Shown: positions 1 to 6,104 of the stretch, in pieces
Position numbering within the stretch: the stretch's first letter is position 1
How the letters are laid out: each line of letters opens with the position of its first letter
Origin: CAYMLL01 sp964390645
GTDB lineage: Bacteria > Planctomycetota > UBA8108
Reading direction: 5' to 3'
Length of the DNA stretch: 14,000 bases
Assembly: GCA_964390645.1 (NCBI GenBank)
Contig: CAYMLL010000212.1
Span: 1-14,000, forward strand
The notes under the pieces: generated by a model
What the model was told of the DNA's origin: nothing
The model's input: the letters and a program-made list of their open reading frames with translations, nothing else
Databases searched by the model: none
Position numbers and translations under genes: made by a program

Positions 1-450
1 TTCGTCCACGTTGACCGGATCTACCGCTTGAAGGATCTCCAGGGCCGTCGTCTCGAGGAGCTCCCCGAGATGATCGACGTCGCCGGTGCGAAGGAGGGGC
101 CGGAGCGCAGCCTCGAGGTGAATCGCTACATCGGCGACTTCGTCCTCTTCGTGTGCAGCTTCTTTCCGGCCCTCGTGCGACGTGGCGGGTGGTTCACCCC
201 GAGTCCGATGGTATCGCGTGTCGGGGGTATACTCGTCCGGTTCAGCGAGCCGATGGATTACTTCAAGGCGGAGGGGCGCAATGCCTACTCGCGTGCGGCT
301 CGCACCGCACAGGTATTCGACCCGACCGTGCACAGCACCTACGAGCAGCTCGGGGCCCGGATCGACGGTTACCTCGAGCTCCTGGAGCACGCCAAGACCC
401 TCATGGGGTCGGACCCGGAAGGCTCGGAGTTCGACGGCATTATCACCTGA
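1..450 (+). CDS. 3' end of an unrecognised protein-coding gene (partial)
   Basis: The reading frame is open from the first base of the window and ends at TGA 448-450, giving at least 149 C-terminal residues. The TTG at 28 is only an internal possible start; codons upstream of it (F-V-H-V-D-R-I-Y-R) read naturally into the same protein, so the gene most likely begins before the window. The visible part looks like a soluble, mainly helical domain. A stretch RYIGDFVLFVCSFFPALVRR (about residues 42-61 of the visible part) is hydrophobic, but its charged flanks make a membrane helix doubtful. I have a vague recollection of similar RY-GDF-LF-FP segments in uncharacterised bacterial proteins, but I cannot assign a family. 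The next gene begins 97 bases downstream with its own strong ribosome binding site. Confidence 0.7.
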   Translation, partial: FVHVDRIYRLKDLQGRRLEELPEMIDVAGAKEGPERSLEVNRYIGDFVLFVCSFFPALVRRGGWFTPSPMVSRVGGILVRFSEPMDYFKAEGRNAYSRAARTAQVFDPTVHSTYEQLGARIDGYLELLEHAKTLMGSDPEGSEFDGIIT

Positions 451-547
451 TCGCCGCCGATTCACCGCTGAAGGGGCCTGAAAGACGAAGATTTACCGCA
501 CTGTGGCCGAAGATGGGAGTGTCTTCAGAACAGGAGGTAGACCTTCG

Positions 548-1264
548 ATGTTGCCCAAGGCTCGGCTCCCGGACCTCACCGCCATGCTCGGTATTACCGG
601 GCTGGTCCTGTGCGGCTGTACCGAGGTGATCGTCAAGGACGAGGAGCGCCACGAGTTCACCGACGGCGCGTCGCACTCGATCCTCGACAGTCGCATCGAG
701 TTCCTCGAGGACAAGATCCGCGAATACCCGAAGCGCGACGACTACGAGTACGGTATCGCAGCGATCTACTTCGAGAAGGAGGACTACCGCGAGTCGGCGC
801 GGCACCTCCGCAGGGCGATCTCGTTGAGCCCCGACAACTCGAAGTACCACTATCAGCTCGGTCGCGTCTATCTGAAGATGCGCGAGGTGGACCTTGCGGA
901 GACGAGCTTCCAGGCGGCGTCGAGGCAGACGCCGGGTGGGCGATACAGTGGATTCCATCAAGCCCTGGGGCTGGTCAAGGGGATGAAGAGGGAGCACGCG
1001 GCGGCGGAGGTGGAGTTCGAGCGGGCGATCGAAGCCGAGCCGGACAATGCGGAGTCGTACTACTTCCTCGCCGCTGTCTGCGACCTGCAGGGCAAGCGGG
1101 AAAAGGCCGTGCGCAACTTTCGCGAGTACCTCGCGCGAGGGGGGCAGGTCTTTCGCACGAACACGATCTTCTTCCTCGAGAAGCTCGGCGTGGTCGTCGA
1201 TCGTGAGGCTCTCGAGAGGGGGGAGCGATCCGTCCAGCAGCTCGGCCCGGTGCGGAAGGGGTGA
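548..1264 (+). CDS. TPR-repeat lipoprotein
   Basis: A 238-residue protein. The start at ATG 548 is chosen over ATG 503 because AGGAGGT at 532-538 sits 9 bases before it and because the signal peptide then begins correctly. Residues 1-24 form a signal peptide (K/R near the N-terminus, then TAMLGITGLVLCGC) with a lipobox L-C-G-C, so Cys24 is the likely lipidated residue. Mature residues from about 66 to 201 hold roughly four tetratricopeptide units; the clearest are D-Y-R-E-S-A-R-H-L-R-R-A-I-S-L-S-P-D and A-E-V-E-F-E-R-A-I-E-A-E-P-D-N. These form a helical protein-binding scaffold. An acidic stretch (KDEERHEF) after the Cys may be a linker. It is probably anchored in an envelope membrane as an assembly or scaffold factor; the partner cannot be told from the sequence. 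It is followed by 148 bases with a promoter for thiS, so it is likely not co-transcribed with the thiamine genes. Confidence 0.85.
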   Translation: MLPKARLPDLTAMLGITGLVLCGCTEVIVKDEERHEFTDGASHSILDSRIEFLEDKIREYPKRDDYEYGIAAIYFEKEDYRESARHLRRAISLSPDNSKYHYQLGRVYLKMREVDLAETSFQAASRQTPGGRYSGFHQALGLVKGMKREHAAAEVEFERAIEAEPDNAESYYFLAAVCDLQGKREKAVRNFREYLARGGQVFRTNTIFFLEKLGVVVDREALERGERSVQQLGPVRKG

Positions 1265-1352
1265 GCTCCGGCGCAGCGGCGTACGGGGGCGATCGAGGGC
1301 CGGTGATCACGGTTGAGAGGACGCGAGTCGGCCGGGGCACCGGCGCTGCTTC

Positions 1353-1381
1353 TTGACGTCCTGTTTTTCCGCGACTATCGT
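1353..1381 (+). promoter_or_regulatory. Likely sigma70 promoter of thiS-thiG
   Basis: A -35 hexamer TTGACG at 1353-1358 (5 of 6 consensus) and a -10 hexamer TATCGT at 1376-1381 (4 of 6) are separated by exactly 17 bases with a T-rich spacer, unusual in this GC-rich surrounding. The predicted transcript would start near 1388, about 25 bases before the thiS start. No thiamine-pyrophosphate riboswitch fits in this short leader. Confidence 0.5.
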
Positions 1382-1412
1382 GGCGTCCGTTTCCCCGTCC
1401 CACGATGACCGC

Positions 1413-1616
1413 ATGCTCCGGATTCACGTCAACGGCGAGACGCGGTCGATCGACGACGGCAGCACCGTTGTCGATCTTCTGCGCACCCTCGGGCTCGGCT
1501 CCGACGGTGTGGCGGTCGAGGTGAACCTCACGATCCTGCCGCGAGCGTCGCATGCGGACACGCGGCTCGAGGACGGGGACCGGGTCGAGGTCGTCACCTT
1601 TGTCGGTGGAGGTTGA
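1413..1616 (+). CDS. thiS: ThiS sulfur-carrier protein, thiamine thiazole synthesis
   Basis: A 67-residue ubiquitin-fold sulfur carrier. It begins MLRIHVNGETRSI, has the family's V-V-D-L-L-R-T-L-G segment and A-V-E-V-N core, and ends D-G-D-R-V-E-V-V-T-F-V-G-G-G. In the family the C-terminal Gly-Gly is adenylated by ThiF and converted to a thiocarboxylate, which ThiG uses as sulfur donor for the thiazole ring. Length matches the usual 65-70 residues. The frame is open further upstream to a TTG at 1353, but that lies in the promoter, and homology places the start at ATG 1413, although no strong Shine-Dalgarno precedes it. The last codons contain the ribosome binding site for thiG, so translation of the two is probably coupled. 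No thiF, thiH or thiO lies in the window. Confidence 0.93.
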   Translation: MLRIHVNGETRSIDDGSTVVDLLRTLGLGSDGVAVEVNLTILPRASHADTRLEDGDRVEVVTFVGGG

Positions 1617-1620
1617 TTCC

Positions 1621-2427
1621 GTGTCGGATACTGCCGTGGTCGCCGGCGACGAGCTCGTTCTTGCCGGGCATCGATTTCGCTCTCGCCTCCTCGTCGGGAC
1701 CGGCAAGTACGCCGATCCCGACGAGATGAACGCCTGCCTCGAGGCCTCGGGCGCGGCCGTCGTCACGGTCGCGATTCGACGTGCGAATCTCGAGGACCCG
1801 GAGCAGAGCCTCGTGCGTCACCTCGACCGCTCGAGGTACACTCTGCTGCCGAACACGGCGGGCTGCTTCAACGCCGAGGACGCGTGCCGTTACGCCCGGC
1901 TCGGTCGCGAGCTGCTCGACACGAACCTCGTCAAGCTCGAGGTGCTCGGGGACGAGCGCACGTTGCTGCCCGATCCGATCGGCACGCTCGAGGCGACGAC
2001 AACTCTCGTCGAGGAGGGCTTCACCGTCCTCACGTACACGTCCGACGATCCGATCCTCGCACGGCGGCTCGAGCAGGCGGGCGCGGCGAGCGTCATGCCC
2101 GCCGGCTCGCCGATCGGGTCGGGTCAGGGCATCCTCAACCCGAACAACCTTCGAATCATCCTCGAGACGATCTCGGCCCCGGTGATCGTCGACGCCGGTG
2201 TCGGCACCGCCTCGGACGTGACGATCGCCATGGAGCTCGGGGTCGAGGGAGTCCTCCTCAACACCGGAATCGCGCACGCTCGCGATCCGCTGCGCATGGC
2301 CGGTGCGATGCGGCACGCCGTGCAGGCCGGTCGCGAGGCCTTTCTGGCGGGGCGCATCGCGCGCAAGCTCCACGCCAACGCGTCGAGTCCGACGGAGGGC
2401 ATGATCACCGGTATCGGCGGCACCTGA
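1621..2427 (+). CDS. thiG: Thiazole synthase ThiG
   Basis: A 268-residue TIM-barrel enzyme that joins 1-deoxy-D-xylulose 5-phosphate, dehydroglycine and sulfur from ThiS thiocarboxylate to build the thiazole phosphate of thiamine. The start is GTG 1621: GGAGGT at 1608-1613, inside the end of thiS, lies 7 bases upstream, and the protein then begins at the expected place (V-S-D-T-A-V-V-A-G-D-E-L-V-L-A-G-H-R-F). Family signatures include the N-terminal SRLLVGTGKY, LLPNTAGCFNAEDA, the TNLVKLEVLGD strand with the Schiff-base lysine at Lys105, the VMPAGSPIGSGQG phosphate-binding loop and VIVDAGVGTASDV. Length is normal and nothing is missing. It follows thiS by 4 bases in an evident two-gene operon. 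The downstream protease gene starts 34 bases later and may be co-transcribed. Confidence 0.96.
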   Translation: MSDTAVVAGDELVLAGHRFRSRLLVGTGKYADPDEMNACLEASGAAVVTVAIRRANLEDPEQSLVRHLDRSRYTLLPNTAGCFNAEDACRYARLGRELLDTNLVKLEVLGDERTLLPDPIGTLEATTTLVEEGFTVLTYTSDDPILARRLEQAGAASVMPAGSPIGSGQGILNPNNLRIILETISAPVIVDAGVGTASDVTIAMELGVEGVLLNTGIAHARDPLRMAGAMRHAVQAGREAFLAGRIARKLHANASSPTEGMITGIGGT

Positions 2428-2460
2428 GCCCCGCTGGCGGCTGACGCCGCAGGACGCCGC

Positions 2461-3327
2461 ATGCTGCCCGACCCGGTCCTGATTCTCGAGTCCCACGTAC
2501 GCGCCGCCGTCGTCCTGGTGGCGCTGGCGCTGCCGAGCCTGCTCGTCTTCGGGCTCGTTCTCGACGGTGCCATCCCGGCGCTGCGCTTTCGTCCCGGTGT
2601 TCGCCAGGAGCCGCCTCTGTGGAGCCTCCTGGAGGTCGTGGTCGCGCTCGCTCTCTACCTTCTCCTGCTCGCATTCGTGGGCGCGACGCTGGCGCTGACG
2701 CTGCTCCTCGATCCCGAGGGGGTGCGACTGATCTACGTTCAGCCGCTGAACATGATCATCGCCGGAGGGTTGACACTGTCGTTCGTCTGGACCCGGGTCG
2801 GCGTCGTGCTCGGCCAGCCGCTGGCGAGTCTCGGTGTGCAGGGGGCTCCGTGGCGCAATCTCGGGCCCTGTGTCCTGACCTTCCTGGCGACGATCTGTCC
2901 GCTCTCCCTGCTCGCGAGCGCCTGGTTCGGGTGGCTCGAGGCGCTCCTGGACCACCCGAGGGCGGAGCAGGGGCCGGTGAGGACCTTTCAGGAGGCCCTC
3001 ACCGGCGGCGACGGCGCGGCGATCGCCGCGCTCGTCGTCTGTAGCGTCGTCCTGGCGCCGATCTTCGAGGAGGTGCTCTTTCGCGGCTTTCTCTTCGGGT
3101 TGCTGCGACGCCGGTGGGGGGCGAGGGCCGCCGTGGTCATCTCGGGAGCCGTCTTCGCCGCCTACCACGGGAATCTCAGCGCGTTTCTGCCGCTCTTCGC
3201 GGTCGGGGCGGTGCTGGCGGTGGTCTACCACCGTTCCCGTAGCCTGGCCTTCGCGGTTCTCTGGCACGCTCTCTTCAACGCGGCGAACCTGCTGCTGATG
3301 GTCGTGACCTCCGGCGGCGGGTCGTGA
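2461..3327 (+). CDS. CPBP-family intramembrane metalloprotease (CAAX protease/Abi type)
   Basis: A 288-residue polytopic membrane protein with hydrophobic segments near residues 15-35, 57-83, 97-118, 137-155, 186-202, 224-250 and 262-283. The C-terminal half has the CPBP (Rce1-like) catalytic signature: EEVLFRG (Glu203, Glu204, Arg208), F-A-A-Y-H (Phe232, His236) and H-A-L-F-N (His269, Asn273). In the family these Glu/His residues activate water for intramembrane proteolysis. Substrates are rarely known; roles range from prenyl-protein processing to bacteriocin self-immunity. The N-terminal half is less conserved. It follows thiG by 33 bases on the same strand with no good Shine-Dalgarno, so translation may depend on readthrough from thiG. 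A functional link to thiamine is not suggested by the family. Confidence 0.88.
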   Translation: MLPDPVLILESHVRAAVVLVALALPSLLVFGLVLDGAIPALRFRPGVRQEPPLWSLLEVVVALALYLLLLAFVGATLALTLLLDPEGVRLIYVQPLNMIIAGGLTLSFVWTRVGVVLGQPLASLGVQGAPWRNLGPCVLTFLATICPLSLLASAWFGWLEALLDHPRAEQGPVRTFQEALTGGDGAAIAALVVCSVVLAPIFEEVLFRGFLFGLLRRRWGARAAVVISGAVFAAYHGNLSAFLPLFAVGAVLAVVYHRSRSLAFAVLWHALFNAANLLLMVVTSGGGS

Positions 3328-3358
3328 CCGGCAAGGGCGGGGTACGTAGCGGCCCGTG

Positions 3359-3386
3359 TTGCAAGGACTTGCGTTTTTGGTAAGAT
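3359..3386 (+). promoter_or_regulatory. Likely promoter of the XRE-S24 regulator gene
   Basis: A -35-like TTGCAA at 3359-3364 (4 of 6) and a -10-like TAAGAT at 3381-3386 (4 of 6) are separated by 16 bases, about 40 bases before the ATG at 3426. The spacer and the start of the -10 are occupied by the 15-bp palindromic motif at 3369-3383, the layout expected of an autoregulated repressor. Confidence 0.45.
3369..3383 (+). promoter_or_regulatory. Putative operator, copy 1 (TTGCGTTTTTGGTAA)
   Basis: This 15-base site differs at one position from TTGCGTTTTTGGCAA, the motif shared with four other gene-free sites in the window. It has imperfect dyad ends (TTGC/GCAA type). It overlaps the -10 region of the regulator gene's likely promoter, so binding would block transcription. 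Assignment to the XRE-S24 protein is inferred from position. Confidence 0.5.
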
Positions 3387-3425
3387 AGGGTTGCCGGCCC
3401 CCTCTGCAACCCCTGAGAGCCGTCC

Positions 3426-4400
3426 ATGCTCGACATCGGCCTCGAAGTGAAGATCCTGCGCGAGCGCCTGCAGATGTCGGCGAAGGAGCTGGCGGAGAGG
3501 ATCGGCCTGTCACAGTCGCAGATGTCGCGCCTGGAGAAGGGGCAGCGACGCATCGACACGCGGATCCTGGCGCGCATCGCCACGGCTCTCGAGGTCGAGC
3601 CCTCGCACTTCTTCGGCGGCTCGGCCGCGCCGCAGGACGCTGTCATCGCCCCGGCCGTGCCCGGTGCGATCGGCAAGGAGGTGCGGTCACAGCGGCGACG
3701 GCGTCACGTCTCGGCCGAGGATCTCGCCGTCCGGCTCGGAGTGCAGAAGCACCAGATCATCTCGATCGAGGAGGGCAAGCGGCCGCTCGTGCCCGAGCTC
3801 GCCGAGAAGATCTGCAAGATCCTCAAGCTGCCGGCCAGCCACTTCCTCGTTTTTCAGCAGCGCACCATCGAGGCCCTCGAGGGACAGGTGGCGCGTCTGA
3901 ACCAGGCGCTGGCGCAGGTCCATCGCGGCGAGTCTCTGATCCGTGACGGCGACTCCACGGAGGGACAGGTCCCGACGTCTCGACGCGGCGTGCCGGTGCT
4001 CGGGACGCTCGCCGGAGGCTATCCGCAGGTCTTCGACAGCCTCGGGCGTCCGGCGGGGGAGCCCGACGACTTCCTGTACCTGACCTCCACCCTCGATCCG
4101 AGCGCCTTCGCAGTGCAGGTGATCGGCGACAGCATGGAGCAGGCGGCGCGTCCGAGCTTCGCGGAGGGCGATTTTGTCGTCTTCGCCGACGGCGCGCTTC
4201 GCAGCCGGGACTTCGCATTCGTCCACCTGCACACCGGCGCGGAGGGGGGCGCCGTGAGGGTCACCTTCCGCCAGCTCTTCTTCGAGGCGCAGAGCCGTGT
4301 GCGGCTACAGCCCTTGAACCTCAACCACCCTGCCGAACACTGGCATCGGGACGAGCTGCTCGGAATGTGGCGGCTGGTGGCTCAGGTCGCGAGCTTCTGA
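3426..4400 (+). CDS. Transcriptional regulator: two XRE helix-turn-helix domains plus S24/LexA-like domain
   Basis: A 324-residue cytoplasmic DNA-binding protein. Residues 5-62 are a first XRE HTH (SAKELAERIGLSQSQMSRLE), residues 82-140 a second one (SAEDLAVRLGVQKHQIISIE), residues 145-168 a short helical or coiled linker, and residues 188-322 a peptidase S24 domain like that of CI/LexA-type repressors. The S24 part has a possible Ala-Gly cleavage site in TLAGGYP (196-197), the nucleophile Ser236 in IGDSM, GDFVVF, and the closing segment VRLQPLN. Where relatives usually carry T-F-K in front of Q-x-F-F-E, this protein has T-F-R: Arg282 replaces the dyad Lys, so self-cleavage is doubtful. Two HTH domains in one chain could bind both halves of a dyad or two sites. 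A palindrome lies in its own promoter and related copies precede the convergent paralogue genes next door. Confidence 0.88.
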   Translation: MLDIGLEVKILRERLQMSAKELAERIGLSQSQMSRLEKGQRRIDTRILARIATALEVEPSHFFGGSAAPQDAVIAPAVPGAIGKEVRSQRRRRHVSAEDLAVRLGVQKHQIISIEEGKRPLVPELAEKICKILKLPASHFLVFQQRTIEALEGQVARLNQALAQVHRGESLIRDGDSTEGQVPTSRRGVPVLGTLAGGYPQVFDSLGRPAGEPDDFLYLTSTLDPSAFAVQVIGDSMEQAARPSFAEGDFVVFADGALRSRDFAFVHLHTGAEGGAVRVTFRQLFFEAQSRVRLQPLNLNHPAEHWHRDELLGMWRLVAQVASF

Positions 4401-4401
4401 G

Positions 4402-4418
4402 GGCCGAGTCGCGCGGCC
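4402..4418. terminator. Possible bidirectional hairpin between convergent genes
   Basis: GGCCG at 4402-4406 pairs with CGGCC at 4414-4418 around a 7-base loop, in the 30-base gap between the convergent stops of the regulator (4400) and the first cyclase-fold gene (4431). There is no T-run on either side, so it is a weak candidate. Confidence 0.2.
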
Positions 4419-4430
4419 AGCCGGGCTCCA

Positions 4431-6101
4431 TCAGAGGCCGATCCCCTCGCGCTGGCGCTCGAAGCGGTAGTAGACCTCGAGCGTCATCGCGCCGAGTGCG
4501 GTCGAGTAGACACGGCCGCCGGCGATGCCCCATTCGCCGATCGGATCCCAGCTGCCGTCGACCTCGGGATGGTCGTTCTTGTACTCGGCGCGCTGGGTGT
4601 TGACGAGCGCCTTGATCATCTTCTCGTTCCAGTGCTTCCACGGCTTGCCGCCGTTCTGGAACATCGCGTAGGTCGCGTAGTACCAGTAGTAGACGTTGAT
4701 CGTCGACAGTGAGCGGCCCTTCTGCTCGCGCCACATCGGAGGATGCGCGGACAGCAGGTCGACACCGGCGCGGATGGACGGGTTCGAGCGCTTCTGACCC
4801 GCGAAGAGGCGGCAGAGAACGCCGACACCGGTCATGCAGGAGAGCTCCTTGGAGTACGGGTAGGGACCGTCACCGTGTCCGTCGGCGAGCCGCGAGCCCT
4901 GATCTCCGGGAGCGAGGTAGCCGGTCTTGCCGTTGGACGCCGACGCGTAGTCGAACCAGTCGAGCGCCCCCCCGAAGGCATTCTTGTAGTCCTGGGGGCC
5001 GATGCCGATGCGGCACTGCTTGGCGGTCTTCAGCGCCAGCACCATCCACCCCGTCACCGAGGTGTCGTTGTGGCTGGTGTTGATTCCGTAGCGCCAGCCG
5101 CGGCCCGGATTCCGGGCGCGCAGACAGAGCTTGGTCGCGTCGAGGACGCTCTTCTTGAGCTTGAGGTAGTCGGTCGACATCAGCAGCAGCTCGGACATCG
5201 CCATGGTGGCGATGGCGTGGTTGTAGATCCACTGCTCGTGCTCCTCGCCGAACTTCTCGTCGGTGATGACCCGCGGGTCGCCGTAGAGGCCCTTCGCCCG
5301 TGGGTCGCCGGACTTGACCTGATGCTTCAGCATGTAGGCGACGGCCTTGCGCAGGCACTTGACGAAGTGATCGTACTCGCCGTCACGGTGCGTGTGTCCG
5401 AAGCCGGTGAAGGCCAGGATGGCGAGAGCCGTGACGCCGATGTCGTACTCCTCGAAGCCCGTGTCCTTGGGGTACTTCTTCGGGTCCCTGTTGGCGCTGG
5501 GGCCGCGTCGTCCGGGCGCATCGTTGAACTTCGCCGCCTTCCAGCCGCCGTCGGTGTCCTGATGGCGGTAGAGCCACTCCAGCGCCGCGAGCACCGCGGA
5601 CTCGGTCCCGGGGCTGCCGCCTTCTCGGGTCAGGGAGCCCTTGCCGTAGCGGTGGCCGTAGGCGCCGGCCGCGCCGCCGCCGACGCCGATCGCGTCGTTG
5701 ACCATGTTGGAGTTCTGGTTGACGTTCGACAGGTTGTTGAGGTCGGTGCCCTTCGGGATGTCGGTGGTCACCTCGTCGATCTTCTTCTTGATCACCGGGT
5801 CCTTGATGACCTCGGGATTGAGGATCTTCGGCGTGCGCTTGAGGTCGCGTTTCTTCTTCGGGTCGTAGGGGGGCGGCGGCTTCTTCTTGCTCACCACCAT
5901 CGCCTCGCGGCGTGTCTCATCGCGATTCTTCTTCTCGGCGATGACGATCCAGCCGATCACCAGGATCAGCACGATGTGCAGGACGGCGGACGCGCCCCAG
6001 TAGGGCATCGTCACCAGCCACTCGGGCTTGTCGAAGATCTCCTCCTCGCCTTCGAGCTCCTCGCCGTCTTCGTACTCGTCGTGGTACTCGTCGCCAGCCA
6101 T
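4431..6101 (-). CDS. Membrane-anchored squalene-cyclase-fold (prenyltransferase-like) repeat protein, paralogue A
   Basis: A 556-residue protein. The start ATG 6101 follows AGGTGA with suitable spacing. Residues 1-30 are very acidic; residues 34-54 (WGASAVLHIVLILVIGWIVI) form one membrane helix resembling the TonB/GltJ-type anchor. Then comes a Lys/Pro-rich stretch (PPPPYDPKKKRDL, 75-87) and a Gly/Asn-rich linker to about 165. Residues 167-550 form an alpha/alpha-barrel of the squalene-cyclase/prenyltransferase type: A-L-E-W-L-Y-R-H-Q-D-T-D-G-G-W carries a QW-like motif, followed by repeated helix pairs such as A-L-A-I-L-A-F-T-G-F and D-T-S-V-T-G-W-M-V-L-A-L-K. The DxDD acid motif of true squalene-hopene cyclases is not seen (the comparable place reads S-H-N-D-T-S), so catalysis of cyclisation is unlikely. 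The anchor implies a periplasmic or extracytoplasmic barrel, function unknown. Its last two-thirds are identical in DNA to paralogue B. Confidence 0.85.
   Translation of the reverse strand: MAGDEYHDEYEDGEELEGEEEIFDKPEWLVTMPYWGASAVLHIVLILVIGWIVIAEKKNRDETRREAMVVSKKKPPPPYDPKKKRDLKRTPKILNPEVIKDPVIKKKIDEVTTDIPKGTDLNNLSNVNQNSNMVNDAIGVGGGAAGAYGHRYGKGSLTREGGSPGTESAVLAALEWLYRHQDTDGGWKAAKFNDAPGRRGPSANRDPKKYPKDTGFEEYDIGVTALAILAFTGFGHTHRDGEYDHFVKCLRKAVAYMLKHQVKSGDPRAKGLYGDPRVITDEKFGEEHEQWIYNHAIATMAMSELLLMSTDYLKLKKSVLDATKLCLRARNPGRGWRYGINTSHNDTSVTGWMVLALKTAKQCRIGIGPQDYKNAFGGALDWFDYASASNGKTGYLAPGDQGSRLADGHGDGPYPYSKELSCMTGVGVLCRLFAGQKRSNPSIRAGVDLLSAHPPMWREQKGRSLSTINVYYWYYATYAMFQNGGKPWKHWNEKMIKALVNTQRAEYKNDHPEVDGSWDPIGEWGIAGGRVYSTALGAMTLEVYYRFERQREGIGL
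4463..5466 (-). repeat. 1,004-bp direct repeat, copy A (identical to 6419-7422)
   Basis: By eye I find no difference between 4463-5466 and 6419-7422, a constant offset of 1956 bases. It covers codons about 213-546 of paralogue A. Mismatches begin at once on both sides: 4462 against 6418, and 5467-5468 against 7423-7424. Further toward the 5' ends of the genes similarity falls stepwise, with both synonymous and amino-acid changes. Confidence 0.9.
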
Positions 6102-6104
6102 GAT

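Noticed and set aside
503..547. Upstream ATG 503 as start of the TPR lipoprotein
   Set aside because: It would put 15 polar residues before the signal peptide and ignore the strong AGGAGGT located correctly for ATG 548.
1265..1412. TPP riboswitch upstream of thiS
   Set aside because: A lone TGAGA occurs near 1312, but the conserved CUGAUC and GAUAAUGCC-type core elements are absent and the transcript from the likely promoter would have only about 25 leader bases.
1594..3513. 639-codon minus-strand frame opposite thiG and the protease gene
   Set aside because: Its translation is Arg/Glu/Gln-rich with no recognisable domain, whereas the plus strand carries clear ThiG and CPBP motifs. One frame spanning several opposite genes is a typical GC-rich artefact.
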